DNA from: SB15 sp964557285
GTDB taxonomy: Bacteria > Chloroflexota > Anaerolineae > Aggregatilineales > J027
Length of the DNA: 64,000 nt
Assembly (NCBI GenBank): GCA_964557285.1
Contig: CAZKZS010000001.1
Location: forward strand, 8,835-72,834
Reading direction: 5' to 3'
The notes under the pieces were generated by a model, which saw nothing but the letters and a program-made list of their open reading frames with translations, made no database searches and was not told where the DNA came from. This document shows, one piece after another, positions 50,709-59,570 of the stretch. A program made the translations under genes and the position numbers. Numbering within the stretch: position 1 is the stretch's first letter; the number at the start of each line of letters is the position of its first letter.

Positions 50709-50728
50709 CAAGGGGCATTTGCCCCTTG
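50709..50728 (+). terminator. Probable terminator hairpin
   Basis: CAAGGGGC (50709-50716) pairs with GCCCCTTG (50721-50728) around ATTT. The following sequence is only modestly T-rich, so efficiency is uncertain. It separates the radical SAM gene from the ketoacyl-synthase cluster. Confidence 0.5.
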
Positions 50729-50760
50729 TTGGGTAACAACAATCAGAAAGTGCGTTTTTT

Positions 50761-51762
50761 ATGGATGTGGGGATTGTAGGTTTTGGCACGTATTTCCCTC
50801 CTCAGATTGAAACTGCCGCCGACCTGGTAGACCGCACCAGTATTCCTGAAGCTGTCCTGCGCGACAAAATGGGGATTCACCAGCGCCATGTGGCGGGTGA
50901 AAACGATTCCGTCACCCAGATGGCAACCCGCGCTGCCCAAAAAGCGCTGGAAATGGCCGGAGTAACACCGGAACGGGTCAAACTGGTGATTTCACATGGC
51001 AGCGAATACAAAGATCATCTGGTATGGAACGCTGCTGCCAAAATTCAGCACAACATTGGCGCGGTTAACGCTTATGCGTTTGAAATGTATGCCCTATGTG
51101 CGGGAGCGCCCATCGCCATGAACATGGCACGCGGCATGATGCTGGCCGATGAAGGGCTGGATTATGTGCTGCTGGCGGCGGGCAGCCGTGAAAATGATTT
51201 AATCAACTTTCAGAATGAACGTTCGCGGTTCATGTTTAACTTTGGGGCGGGCGGCGGCGCGATGCTGCTGCAACGCGGTGCGACTCAAAACCTGATTTTA
51301 GGAGCATCGGCGCTGACCGATGGAAGCCTCTCCGAAACCGTGATTTTAACACCGGAAGCGGTAGCGGAAGGCACGGACGCAGCCATTGGCGATTTGCGCG
51401 GACGGCTGGATGTGACCAACGGTGAGTATATGGCGGAACGACTCGGCGCGGTGTCGCTGGATAGTTTTGTGCGGGTTATCCGGGAAGCGGTGGAAAAAAG
51501 TCACGCCCGCATGGAGGATGTGCGCTTTTTAGGGATTACCCACATGAAAAAATCGTTTTACCTGCAAATTCTGGAAGCGATTGGGCTGAAACCGGAACAG
51601 TCCGTGTACTTGCATGATTACGGCCATGTGCAGAGTGTCGATCAGGTGCTGGCGATTGAGCTTGGGCTGGCTGAAGGCAAAATCAAACCGGGGGATTTAA
51701 TGGTGCTGGCGGGAGCAGGCACAGGCTACACCTGGAGCGCTGTTGCCGTGAGGTGGGGTTAA
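50761..51762 (+). CDS. Ketoacyl-ACP synthase III-like protein, first copy
   Basis: 333 residues with the thiolase fold. The catalytic cysteine is C113 (YALCAGAPIAM) and a histidine (H261, THMKKSF) occupies the FabH His position. The third FabH residue (Asn in GNTSA) is replaced by His (H289 in DYGHVQSVD). The Cys-His-His arrangement differs from ordinary FabH and suggests an acyltransferase or a dedicated condensing enzyme. HMG-CoA-synthase-like relatives are another possibility. It heads a cluster with two acyl-CoA ligases and a transporter. Confidence 0.78.
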   Translation: MDVGIVGFGTYFPPQIETAADLVDRTSIPEAVLRDKMGIHQRHVAGENDSVTQMATRAAQKALEMAGVTPERVKLVISHGSEYKDHLVWNAAAKIQHNIGAVNAYAFEMYALCAGAPIAMNMARGMMLADEGLDYVLLAAGSRENDLINFQNERSRFMFNFGAGGGAMLLQRGATQNLILGASALTDGSLSETVILTPEAVAEGTDAAIGDLRGRLDVTNGEYMAERLGAVSLDSFVRVIREAVEKSHARMEDVRFLGITHMKKSFYLQILEAIGLKPEQSVYLHDYGHVQSVDQVLAIELGLAEGKIKPGDLMVLAGAGTGYTWSAVAVRWG

Positions 51763-51788
51763 AAAATACAGGTTAAAAGGAACTGAAT

Positions 51789-53354
51789 ATGATTCTCGCT
51801 TCGGACTGGATTGCACATCACGCAGACCGCACGCCGGATAAACTGGCGATGGTTGACCAGGCCACAGGCCGCCGCTTTACGTATGGTGATTTTCATCAGC
51901 GCGTGGGAGCGCTGGCTGCCTTTTTACGGGACGAGTGGAATATCGGTTTTGGCGATACAGTTGCCATTCTGGGGAAAAATTCCAGCGATTATTTTGAATT
52001 TCAATTTGCCTGTTTCCGCCTGGGCGCGGTGATGCTGCCCCTCAACTGGCGGCTGGCCGAACCCGAACTGCTGTTTATTCTGAACGACGCAAAGCCAAAA
52101 GGCTTGGTTTATGACGGTGAATTTGCCAGCCGCGTGCCGCCGCTAATGGCGGGGTCGCCGCTTCAGTGTTGTATGCGTGTAGACGTGGGACAGCCGCCCG
52201 CCGATGAAAATCTGGCGTATGAAACTGCCCTGCTGCACACGGGCAAACCCGTCGAAATGTCGCCTAAAATTACCCATGATACCTGTGTCACCATCATGTA
52301 CACGGCTGGCACAACCGGAAACCCCAAAGGCGTAATTATTACGCAGGGCATGACCTTCTGGAATGTCATTAATATCAGCGGCCCGACGGGATTAAGTTTT
52401 CATAGTGTGTATTATGTGCTGCTGCCGACTTTTCACACAGGCGGCCTGAATCTGTACGCCAACCCGATTTTTCACTGGGGCGGCACGAATATCATTGCGC
52501 GGGAATTTGATGCTGGCCTCACGCTCAAAATGATCGCTGACCGGGAGGTAGGGCTGACTCACTTTTTTGGCGTGCCAGCTATTTACCTGTTTATGAGCCA
52601 GCACCCGGATTTTGAATCGACTGAACTGGCGCATATTGATTCGTGGGGCTGCGGCGGGGCGGCGCTGCCCGTGCCGGTGCTGGAAACCTATGCCCGTCGC
52701 GGCGCGATTATTCAGCCCGGCTTTGGCATGACCGAAACCAGCCCCACCGTCTTTTTGATGGCAAAACGCATTACTCTGCAAAAGCCCACATCAGTGGGCA
52801 AACCATTGATGCACACCCGCGTTCGTGTGGTCGATGAAAATTTTGAGGATGTGCCGCCTGGTACGGTGGGCGAAGTGGTCATTAGCGGCCCGAACATCAC
52901 CCCCGGTTATTTGAACCGGCCGGATGCCAACGCCGATAGTTTTACCACCGATGAATATGGGGTGCGCTGGTTACATTCCGGTGATGCCGGAACAATTGAT
53001 GAGGACGATTGCATTTACATCGTCGACCGCTATAAAGATATGTATATTAGCGGCGGCGAAAATGTGTATCCGGCAGAAGTTGAAAAAGTGATTTTTCAGA
53101 TTCCGCAGGTGGCCGATGTGGGGGTGATTGGCGTGCCAGATGAACGCTGGGGGGAAACGGGCATGGCGATTATTGTGCTGAAGGCAGGCCAGGAAGTGAC
53201 GGATGAAGCGGTGTTTGAACACTGTCGCAAAAACCTTGCCAAATACAAAGTGCCAAAATACGTCGCTTACACCGATGCCCTGCCGCGCAACGCCGCCGGA
53301 AAAGTCCTGAAACGGGAACTGCGAGCCAGATATACTCAGCAGGAGAAAAAATAA
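51789..53354 (+). CDS. Acyl-CoA synthetase (AMP-forming), first copy
   Basis: 521 residues of the ANL superfamily. The P-loop is TIMYTAGTTGNPKG; later motifs are QPGFGMTETSP, LHSGDAGTIDEDD, DRYKDMYISGGENVYP and the C-terminal catalytic lysine in PRNAAGKVLKREL. It would activate a carboxylic acid to its CoA thioester with ATP. The substrate is unknown; the transporter downstream may supply it. AAAAGGAACTGAAT precedes the ATG. A second ligase of about the same length lies at 55138 and is distinct in sequence. Confidence 0.9.
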   Translation: MILASDWIAHHADRTPDKLAMVDQATGRRFTYGDFHQRVGALAAFLRDEWNIGFGDTVAILGKNSSDYFEFQFACFRLGAVMLPLNWRLAEPELLFILNDAKPKGLVYDGEFASRVPPLMAGSPLQCCMRVDVGQPPADENLAYETALLHTGKPVEMSPKITHDTCVTIMYTAGTTGNPKGVIITQGMTFWNVINISGPTGLSFHSVYYVLLPTFHTGGLNLYANPIFHWGGTNIIAREFDAGLTLKMIADREVGLTHFFGVPAIYLFMSQHPDFESTELAHIDSWGCGGAALPVPVLETYARRGAIIQPGFGMTETSPTVFLMAKRITLQKPTSVGKPLMHTRVRVVDENFEDVPPGTVGEVVISGPNITPGYLNRPDANADSFTTDEYGVRWLHSGDAGTIDEDDCIYIVDRYKDMYISGGENVYPAEVEKVIFQIPQVADVGVIGVPDERWGETGMAIIVLKAGQEVTDEAVFEHCRKNLAKYKVPKYVAYTDALPRNAAGKVLKRELRARYTQQEKK

Positions 53355-54154
53355 TGCCTATCGCAGCAACAAAAACCATCAACCTTTATTATGAAATACA
53401 CGGCGAGTCCAACCCCGAAACCCTGCTGCTGATTAATGGTGTGGGGCAGTGGCACGCCGCCTGGTGGCGAAATGTGGAAGCACTCGCGCAGTCCTTCCGG
53501 GTAGTGACTTTTGATAATCGCGGCATCGGCGATTCCGATAAACCCGACGTAGCCTATACGCTGGAAATGATGGCTGAGGATACCCTTGCCCTGATGGACG
53601 CCCTCAACATCGAAAAAACGCACGTTTTAGGCCATTCAATGGGCGGGGGAATCGCGCTGTTTATGGCGAAAAAAGCGCCCGAACGGATGAGCAAAATGAT
53701 TCTGGCTTCTACGCTGTACTGGGGGCCAAAAGTGGTTATGCCGTCGCCGCGTGCCATGCAGGTACTCATGGACAGGTCGGGCGATCCGGTAGAACTGGTG
53801 AAGCGGGGGATACGGATTGCGGCGGCCGACGGGTTTGAAGAACGCGACCCCGAAGGTTTTGCCAGACTCATCGACCTGCGATTTCAAAGCAAACAGCCGC
53901 CGGAATTTTATCTTAAACAGAGTCAATCCGGCCTGACATATCTGCAACAGGACCACATTGCCGACTTTACGCCGCCGACTCCGGTGCTGCTGATGGTTGG
54001 AGAATGTGATGAGGTCGCGCCGCGTGCCAACAGTGACGCGATTGCGGCAGTGTGGGGGTGTCCGGTGTTTGAAATTCAGGGTGCGGGGCATCTGTTTAAC
54101 ATTGAAAAACCCGCTGAAACCAACGCGGCCATCCTTGAGTTTTTGAAAGCCTGA
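53354..54154 (+). CDS. Alpha/beta hydrolase
   Basis: 266 residues. The triad is S in GHSMGGGIAL, D in GECDEVAPR and H in GAGHLFNIE. The N-terminal oxyanion segment is LLINGVGQWHAAWW, followed by VVTFDNRGIGDSD. It resembles the 3-oxoadipate enol-lactonase / carboxylesterase type of hydrolase. It overlaps the ligase upstream by one base (TAATG) and is followed two bases later by the second ketoacyl-synthase-like gene. It belongs to the same operon and may act on a CoA ester or lactone. Confidence 0.87.
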   Translation: MPIAATKTINLYYEIHGESNPETLLLINGVGQWHAAWWRNVEALAQSFRVVTFDNRGIGDSDKPDVAYTLEMMAEDTLALMDALNIEKTHVLGHSMGGGIALFMAKKAPERMSKMILASTLYWGPKVVMPSPRAMQVLMDRSGDPVELVKRGIRIAAADGFEERDPEGFARLIDLRFQSKQPPEFYLKQSQSGLTYLQQDHIADFTPPTPVLLMVGECDEVAPRANSDAIAAVWGCPVFEIQGAGHLFNIEKPAETNAAILEFLKA

Positions 54155-54156
54155 CC

Positions 54157-55122
54157 ATGTACGCACAGATTATCAGTACCGGACGTTACGTTCCCGCCCG
54201 TGTTTTGACCAATGCCGAACTGGACCAGATGCTTGGTGAGCCTGTGGGCGAATGGCTCATTCAAAATGTCGGTATTCGGGAACGGCATCTCATGGCCGAC
54301 GATGAAAATACCTCCGATTTGGCGGTGAATGCAGCACGGGATACGCTGCAAAAGGTCGGTGTTTCGCCGGAACAACTCAATTTAATTATCCTGGCAACCG
54401 ATACGCCGGATTATATTTCGCCTGGTACGGCGTCGGTGGTGCAGCACAAATTAGGGGCAAAACACGCTGGCACATTTGATATTAACAATGCCTGCGCCGC
54501 CTGGGGAACAGGACTCGAAATCGCCAGCCGTTACATTGCGACCGACCCAGATTACCAGTACATTCTCGTCATTGGGGCGTATGGCATGTCCCGCTACGTG
54601 GACTGGACGGACAAACGTACCTGTACCCTGTTTGCGGACGGGGCGGGCGCGGTGCTGCTGTGTTCAGGGGATACGCCGGGGTTTTTGGGCGCGAAAATTA
54701 TCGCGGATGGCAGCTTTCATGATTATATGGGCGTGTTTACGGCTGGCACGGCCAACGTGGAAACCCGCCCCTATCTGCGGATTCAAAAACGCTTCCCGCC
54801 GGATACCAATCAGACCCACTGGATTCCCCTGATTCGTGACTTGATGCAAAAAATTCAGCGGCCTGTCAGCGCGATTGACCACATTTATTTTACCCAGTTG
54901 AATCTGCGGACCATTGAATTTGTCATGCGGGAACTGGGGCTGCCGATGGAAAAAACGCATACCATTATGGACAAATGGGGGTATACGGGGTCGGCCTGTA
55001 TGCCGATGGCGCTGGATGACGCGATTGAGCAGGGCAAAAGTCCAAAGGCGGGAGAACTGGTGATTTTTTGTTCCAGTGGGGCGGGCTTCACCATGACCGC
55101 AACCGCTTTTTTGTGGGTGTGA
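54157..55122 (+). CDS. Ketoacyl-ACP synthase III-like protein, second copy (altered active site)
   Basis: 321 residues, close to FabH in length and order. C113 (NNACAAWGTG) is kept. The usual HQAN histidine is replaced (TQLN, T246), and the GNTSA asparagine is replaced by tyrosine (Y276 in WGYTGSAC). Without His and Asn, malonyl-ACP decarboxylation is not expected by the standard mechanism, although acyl transfer through the Cys is possible. KAS III homologues such as acyltransferases and PqsB-type partners show similar losses. The first copy at 50761 keeps its histidine, so the two may work together. Confidence 0.8.
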   Translation: MYAQIISTGRYVPARVLTNAELDQMLGEPVGEWLIQNVGIRERHLMADDENTSDLAVNAARDTLQKVGVSPEQLNLIILATDTPDYISPGTASVVQHKLGAKHAGTFDINNACAAWGTGLEIASRYIATDPDYQYILVIGAYGMSRYVDWTDKRTCTLFADGAGAVLLCSGDTPGFLGAKIIADGSFHDYMGVFTAGTANVETRPYLRIQKRFPPDTNQTHWIPLIRDLMQKIQRPVSAIDHIYFTQLNLRTIEFVMRELGLPMEKTHTIMDKWGYTGSACMPMALDDAIEQGKSPKAGELVIFCSSGAGFTMTATAFLWV

Positions 55123-55137
55123 ACGAGGGAAAAACCT

Positions 55138-56670
55138 ATGTATGTGGGAGATATTTTAGGGCGGAGGAATATTTACAGCCCGCAAGCGCTGGCGGTGGTG
55201 GATGCGGGGAAAACTCCCCACTGGCACTTTACCTATGCGGAACTTAACCAGCGTGCCAATCGTTTCGCCAACTGGTTAAAAACCACTGCCGGAGTCCAGA
55301 AAGGGGACAGGATAGCGATTCTGGCGCACAACGGGGTAGAGTTTCTGGATGCTTTTTTTGCCTGTGGCAAACTGGGCGCGATTCTCACCTGCTTGAACTG
55401 GCGTTTACACTGGCGCGAACTTGAACAGATTATCCAGAAAACCGCGCCGTGTGTGCTGATTTTTTCCCAGGAATTTAACGAAACCGTTCAGCAGTTGCAG
55501 GGTGAGGCAACCCCTATCCACCACTGGCTGCATATCGAAGGCAGCGGAGTCGGAGACAGCCAACAGTTTGAAAGCACCCTGTTATCCGCGCCGGATACCC
55601 CCGTCAGCACCGACTCGCTCACCGAAGAAGATACGGCCTGCCTGATTTTTACGGGTGGTACAACCGGGCTGCCTAAAGGGGCGCAGGTCAGCTACCGGAT
55701 GATTGCCTGGAACACCTTAAACACAATTATTCATGATGTGCAGCACGGCGACGTAACCGTGAACGTGTTCCCGATGTTCCATACGGGCGGCCTGCTGGTA
55801 TATACCACCCCCATGCTGATTCTGGGCGGCACGGTCGTCTTGACCCGTATATTTAACGCGGAGCAGGTTTTAAATCTGCTTCAGGACTACGAAGCGACGA
55901 TTTTTGGCGGTGTGCCGACCATGTATCAAATGCTGACCACCGCCCCCAACTGGGAAAAAGCAGATTTAAGCAGGCTACGTTTTTGCACCAGTGGTGGCGC
56001 TCCCCTGCCTGTTGCGCTGGTGGAAAAATTCCGGTTGGAAAAAGGCGTGCGGTTTAAACAGGGATTCGGCATGTCGGAATTTGGGCCGGGCATTTTTGCC
56101 CTGGCGCCAGAAGATGCCATCCGTAAGGCGGGCAGCATCGGGCGGCCTAACTTTTTTGTGGATGCCCGCGTGGTGGATGACAACAACACCCCTCTGCCGC
56201 CGAACACCGTTGGCGAACTGGTGCTGAAAGGGCCATCCATGAGTTCGGGATATTACGGCGAACCGGAGGCCAGCGCTGCGGCTGTTGATGAGGATGGCTG
56301 GTTTCATACGGGGGATTTAGCCCGTTATGATGAGGAATGGTACTTTTACATCGTTGACCGTAAAAAGGATATGTTTATTAGCGGCGGCGAAAACATCTAT
56401 CCGGCAGAAATTGAACAGGTGTTGTATCACCATCCGGCGGTACATCTCTGCGCCGTGATTGGCGTGCCGGATGAAAAATGGGGCGAAGTTGGCAAGGCGC
56501 TGGTGGTACTCAAACCGGGGCAGGCTGCCCGCCCCGATGAACTGCTGGCGCACCTGCAAGCAAATCTGGCGCGGTACAAAGTGCCTAAGTCGGTTGAAAT
56601 TGTGGACAGCCTGCCGATTTCCGGCGCGGGAAAAATCGTGAAACACGAACTGCGTGCCAAATATCGGTAA
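55138..56670 (+). CDS. Acyl-CoA synthetase (AMP-forming), second copy
   Basis: 510 residues of the ANL superfamily. Motifs are CLIFTGGTTGLPKG (P-loop), FKQGFGMSEFGPG, FHTGDLARYDEE, DRKKDMFISGGENIYPAE and the catalytic lysine in PISGAGKIVKHEL. It resembles medium-chain or aromatic acid CoA ligases. It follows the second ketoacyl-synthase gene after 15 bases and ends just before the promoter of the Liv-type transporter. Confidence 0.9.
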   Translation: MYVGDILGRRNIYSPQALAVVDAGKTPHWHFTYAELNQRANRFANWLKTTAGVQKGDRIAILAHNGVEFLDAFFACGKLGAILTCLNWRLHWRELEQIIQKTAPCVLIFSQEFNETVQQLQGEATPIHHWLHIEGSGVGDSQQFESTLLSAPDTPVSTDSLTEEDTACLIFTGGTTGLPKGAQVSYRMIAWNTLNTIIHDVQHGDVTVNVFPMFHTGGLLVYTTPMLILGGTVVLTRIFNAEQVLNLLQDYEATIFGGVPTMYQMLTTAPNWEKADLSRLRFCTSGGAPLPVALVEKFRLEKGVRFKQGFGMSEFGPGIFALAPEDAIRKAGSIGRPNFFVDARVVDDNNTPLPPNTVGELVLKGPSMSSGYYGEPEASAAAVDEDGWFHTGDLARYDEEWYFYIVDRKKDMFISGGENIYPAEIEQVLYHHPAVHLCAVIGVPDEKWGEVGKALVVLKPGQAARPDELLAHLQANLARYKVPKSVEIVDSLPISGAGKIVKHELRAKYR

Positions 56671-56688
56671 AAAGAAGTGTCATGGAGT

Positions 56689-56717
56689 TTGGAAAAGTTT
56701 GTGCGATTCGTTACAAT
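56689..56717 (+). promoter_or_regulatory. Promoter of the Liv-type transporter operon
   Basis: TTGGAA (56689-56694), 17 bases, TACAAT (56712-56717). It lies between the second CoA ligase and the binding protein gene, about 50 bases before the start. Confidence 0.55.
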
Positions 56718-56769
56718 CGTTCCGACCACACAATAAATCTATTTGACCTACTTAAAGAAGGAGTCTCTA

Positions 56770-57999
56770 GTGTCAAAGAAAGTTCGTGTACTACTGGTTG
56801 TTGTGATGATTTTGACGCTGGTAACGGCGCTGAATGTCTCCAAAGCGCAGGAACCGCTCAAAATTGGGGTGCTGACCGACCAGAGTGGCCCACTTCAGGT
56901 CTACGGTTTTGAACAGACCAACGGCTTCGAACTGGGTCTGGAATATGCCACTGGCGGCACGATGGAAGTAGCAGGCCGTCCGATTGAAGTCATTATCCGC
57001 GATAACGGCGGCGACAACGATACCGGTCTGGCCGATGCCCGCGAATTGATTGAAAGCGAAGGTGTGGAAATCCTGTTTGGCACCGTTAGCTCCACTGTGA
57101 CCCTGAGCCTGATTCCGGTAGCCGAAGAATATGACACCATTCTGATGGCCGGTCCTGCTGCGACCCCCGCCGTGACGGGCGACAGCTTCAGCCCGAATGT
57201 TTTCCGCGTCTGCCGGAACAGCTTCCATGATGCATTTGCCATTGCCCGCTACGCGCTGGACACCTACGGTTCAAATTACGTCCAGTTAGCGCCAGACAAT
57301 GCCTTTGGTCAGGGGTCGGCTGGTGCGTTTGATTATGCTTTCCAGGCGCTGGGTGCAACCCCCGTGCGGGATACCATTTACGTGGCGGCAGATACCACCG
57401 ACTTTACTCCGGCGGCCACCGAACTGCTGGATAGCGGCGCGGATTATGTGGCAATTACCTGGGCAGGCGCGAGCGCGGCTGACCTGTTTAACCAGTTGGG
57501 CGACCTGGAAGTGCAGAATGAAATGGGCATTGTCACAGGCTTCAACTCCAACGATGTGATTGCTGCCCTGAATGCGTATCAGGCTGGCACGGTCGGGCTG
57601 ATTGTTTACCACTACACCCTGCCGCAGAACGAAGTAAATGACTGGCTGGTGGAACAGCACCGTGAACGTTACAACGATGTGCCGGACCTGTTTACCGAAT
57701 GTGGGTTTGCCACAGCTCAGGCGCTGGTAGCGGCTCTGGAAAAAACCGAAGGCAGCACCCTGCCCGAAGATATGATTCCCGCGCTGGAAGGGCTGACCTT
57801 TGAAGGGCCAAAAGGCACTTACACCATTCGCCCCGAAGATCATCAGGCGCTGCTGCCGATGTACGTCGTTGAATTTGCTCACCCCGAAGCGGAAGATTTC
57901 GCTTACTACGAACTGCTGGCCGAAGTGATGCCGGAAGATTACGAACTGCCGTGCTTCGCCCCCGGACGCAGCAGCGAAACCCTCCAGTGTCCTGAATAA
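56770..57999 (+). CDS. livK: Branched-chain amino-acid-type ABC substrate-binding protein (LivK-like)
   Basis: 409 residues from the GTG at 56770, seven bases after AAGAAGGAG; the longer frame from TTG at 56743 covers the binding site. Signal peptide KKVRVLLVVVMILTLVTALNVSKAQ. The periplasmic-binding fold is marked by LKIGVLTDQSGPLQVYG, LIESEGVEILFGTVSS and PLLMAGPAATPAV-like segments. These proteins capture amino acids or other small carboxylates outside the membrane. With the ligases next door the ligand may be an aromatic or aliphatic acid. It heads the order binding protein, G, F, H, M. Confidence 0.88.
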   Translation: MSKKVRVLLVVVMILTLVTALNVSKAQEPLKIGVLTDQSGPLQVYGFEQTNGFELGLEYATGGTMEVAGRPIEVIIRDNGGDNDTGLADARELIESEGVEILFGTVSSTVTLSLIPVAEEYDTILMAGPAATPAVTGDSFSPNVFRVCRNSFHDAFAIARYALDTYGSNYVQLAPDNAFGQGSAGAFDYAFQALGATPVRDTIYVAADTTDFTPAATELLDSGADYVAITWAGASAADLFNQLGDLEVQNEMGIVTGFNSNDVIAALNAYQAGTVGLIVYHYTLPQNEVNDWLVEQHRERYNDVPDLFTECGFATAQALVAALEKTEGSTLPEDMIPALEGLTFEGPKGTYTIRPEDHQALLPMYVVEFAHPEAEDFAYYELLAEVMPEDYELPCFAPGRSSETLQCPE

Positions 58000-58015
58000 A
58001 ACATTTGACCCTGCT

Positions 58016-58053
58016 CCTGCCCCTCTCTCCTGTAGAGGGGGGCAGGGGTGAGG
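58016..58053 (+). repeat. Family C repeat
   Basis: TGCCCCTCT (58018-58026) pairs with AGAGGGGGGCA (58034-58044, two extra G), followed by GGGGTGAGG. Located between the binding protein gene and livG, where a hairpin could lower expression of the downstream genes. Confidence 0.75.
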
Positions 58054-58075
58054 TTGAACCCCCCTTAAAAATCCT

Positions 58076-58873
58076 ATGTCAGATTACATTTTAGAAGCCC
58101 ACAGTTTACGCAAACAATTCGGCGGTCTGGTGGCGGTGCGGGATGTCAGCGTCAAGGTGGAACGTGGACATTTACACAGTATCATCGGGCCGAACGGTGC
58201 AGGCAAAACGACTCTGTTTAACCTGCTCAGTGGCAATCTAAAGCCGACCAGTGGCAAACTTTTTTACAATGGGCGCGACATCACCCAGATGCCGCTGCAC
58301 CGCCGCGCTCACATCGGCATTGGGCGCTCCTTCCAGATCACCAACATTTTTCCCAACGCAACAGTTTTTGAAAATGTCCGCCTGTCGGCGCAGGCACGCG
58401 ATGGGTCAGCGATGGTGCTGCTCACCCATGTTCAGCGTTTTTCCAGTTATGAGGAACGCGCCCTTGAAGCGATTGAACTGGTCGGCTTGAAGGGGCGGGA
58501 ACGGATGTTAGCCAGCGCCCTGCCGCATGGCGAGAAACGCAAATTGGAACTGGCGATTATCGCGGCGGCTGATCCGGAACTCCTGCTGCTGGATGAACCA
58601 ACGGCGGGTATGGCAACCGAACAGGTGCCGGAACTTTTGCACACCATCGACGTGATTCAGAAACAGGGCAACCGCACGATTATGCTGGTGGAGCATAACA
58701 TGAGCGTGGTCATGAGTGTGTCCGACAGAATCACGGTCATGCACCAGGGCGCGGTGCTGGCGGAAGGCACACCGTCGGAAATTGCCGCCAACAAAACCGT
58801 GCAGAGCGCTTACCTGGGTGAACTCTATGAAGATGTTATTCAGCAAAAGCTGGAAGGGGCAAAACATGGATAA
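58076..58873 (+). CDS. livG: ABC transporter ATPase, LivG type
   Basis: 265 residues. Walker A GPNGAGKTTL (residues 38-47), signature LPHGEKRKLEL (a LivG-type variant of LSGGQ), Walker B LLLDEPTAGM and the H-loop MLVEHNMSVV. It has the long Q-loop region QITNIFPNATVFENV typical of branched-chain amino acid importers. It powers the LivH/LivM channel. Overlaps livF by eight bases. Confidence 0.92.
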   Translation: MSDYILEAHSLRKQFGGLVAVRDVSVKVERGHLHSIIGPNGAGKTTLFNLLSGNLKPTSGKLFYNGRDITQMPLHRRAHIGIGRSFQITNIFPNATVFENVRLSAQARDGSAMVLLTHVQRFSSYEERALEAIELVGLKGRERMLASALPHGEKRKLELAIIAAADPELLLLDEPTAGMATEQVPELLHTIDVIQKQGNRTIMLVEHNMSVVMSVSDRITVMHQGAVLAEGTPSEIAANKTVQSAYLGELYEDVIQQKLEGAKHG

Positions 58874-59570
58874 TATTCTTCAAGTGGAAAATATCCACAC
58901 CAATATCGGCCAGTTTCACATTCTGGAAGGTGTGCATTTTAACGCGAAAGCGCAGAGCATCACGGCCATTCTGGGACGCAACGGCGCGGGTAAAACCACC
59001 ACCCTTCGCAGCATCCTGGGACTCGCCCCGATTCGAGAAGGCGCGATTCTGTTTGAAGGCAAAAGTATCAGCCGGATGCGCTCGTATAAAATCGCACAGT
59101 TGGGCATCGGCTACGTGCCGGAACACCGCGCCATTTTTCGGGATTTAACCGTCGCCGAAAATTTACAGATTGCCGAACGCCAGAAAGACGATTTTGCCCG
59201 GCACGCTGACCTGATTTTTGGCCTGTTCCCGGATTTAAAACGGCTGTACCGCATGAGTGGCGGCAGTCTTTCCGGTGGGCAGCAGCAGATGTTAGCCATT
59301 GCGCGGGCGCTGGTGCCGGAAAACCGTCTGCTGCTGATTGATGAACCCAGCGAAGGACTGGCGCCCGTCATCATCGAAGGCATGATGCACGCCATTCGTC
59401 AGCTTTCGGCTCATACAACGGTGGTGCTGGTAGAACAGAACTTTCGCATGGCAAGTCAACTGGCGGAAGATTATGTGATTATCGAAGAAGGGCAAACGGC
59501 GGCTTCCGGCAAAATGGCCGATCTGGTGGCCGACGAAGCATTGATTCATCGGTATCTGGGGGCAGCATGA
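58866..59570 (+). CDS. livF: ABC transporter ATPase, LivF type
   Basis: 234 residues from the ATG at 58866, which lies inside the livG end after GGAAGGGG. The frame further upstream only shadows livG. Walker A GRNGAGKTTT (37-46), Q-loop EHRAIFRDLTV, signature LSGGQQQMLAIA, Walker B LLLIDEPSEGL and VLVEQNF. LivF is the second ATPase of this importer family. Its stop overlaps the livH start (ATGA). Confidence 0.93.
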   Translation: MDNILQVENIHTNIGQFHILEGVHFNAKAQSITAILGRNGAGKTTTLRSILGLAPIREGAILFEGKSISRMRSYKIAQLGIGYVPEHRAIFRDLTVAENLQIAERQKDDFARHADLIFGLFPDLKRLYRMSGGSLSGGQQQMLAIARALVPENRLLLIDEPSEGLAPVIIEGMMHAIRQLSAHTTVVLVEQNFRMASQLAEDYVIIEEGQTAASGKMADLVADEALIHRYLGAA

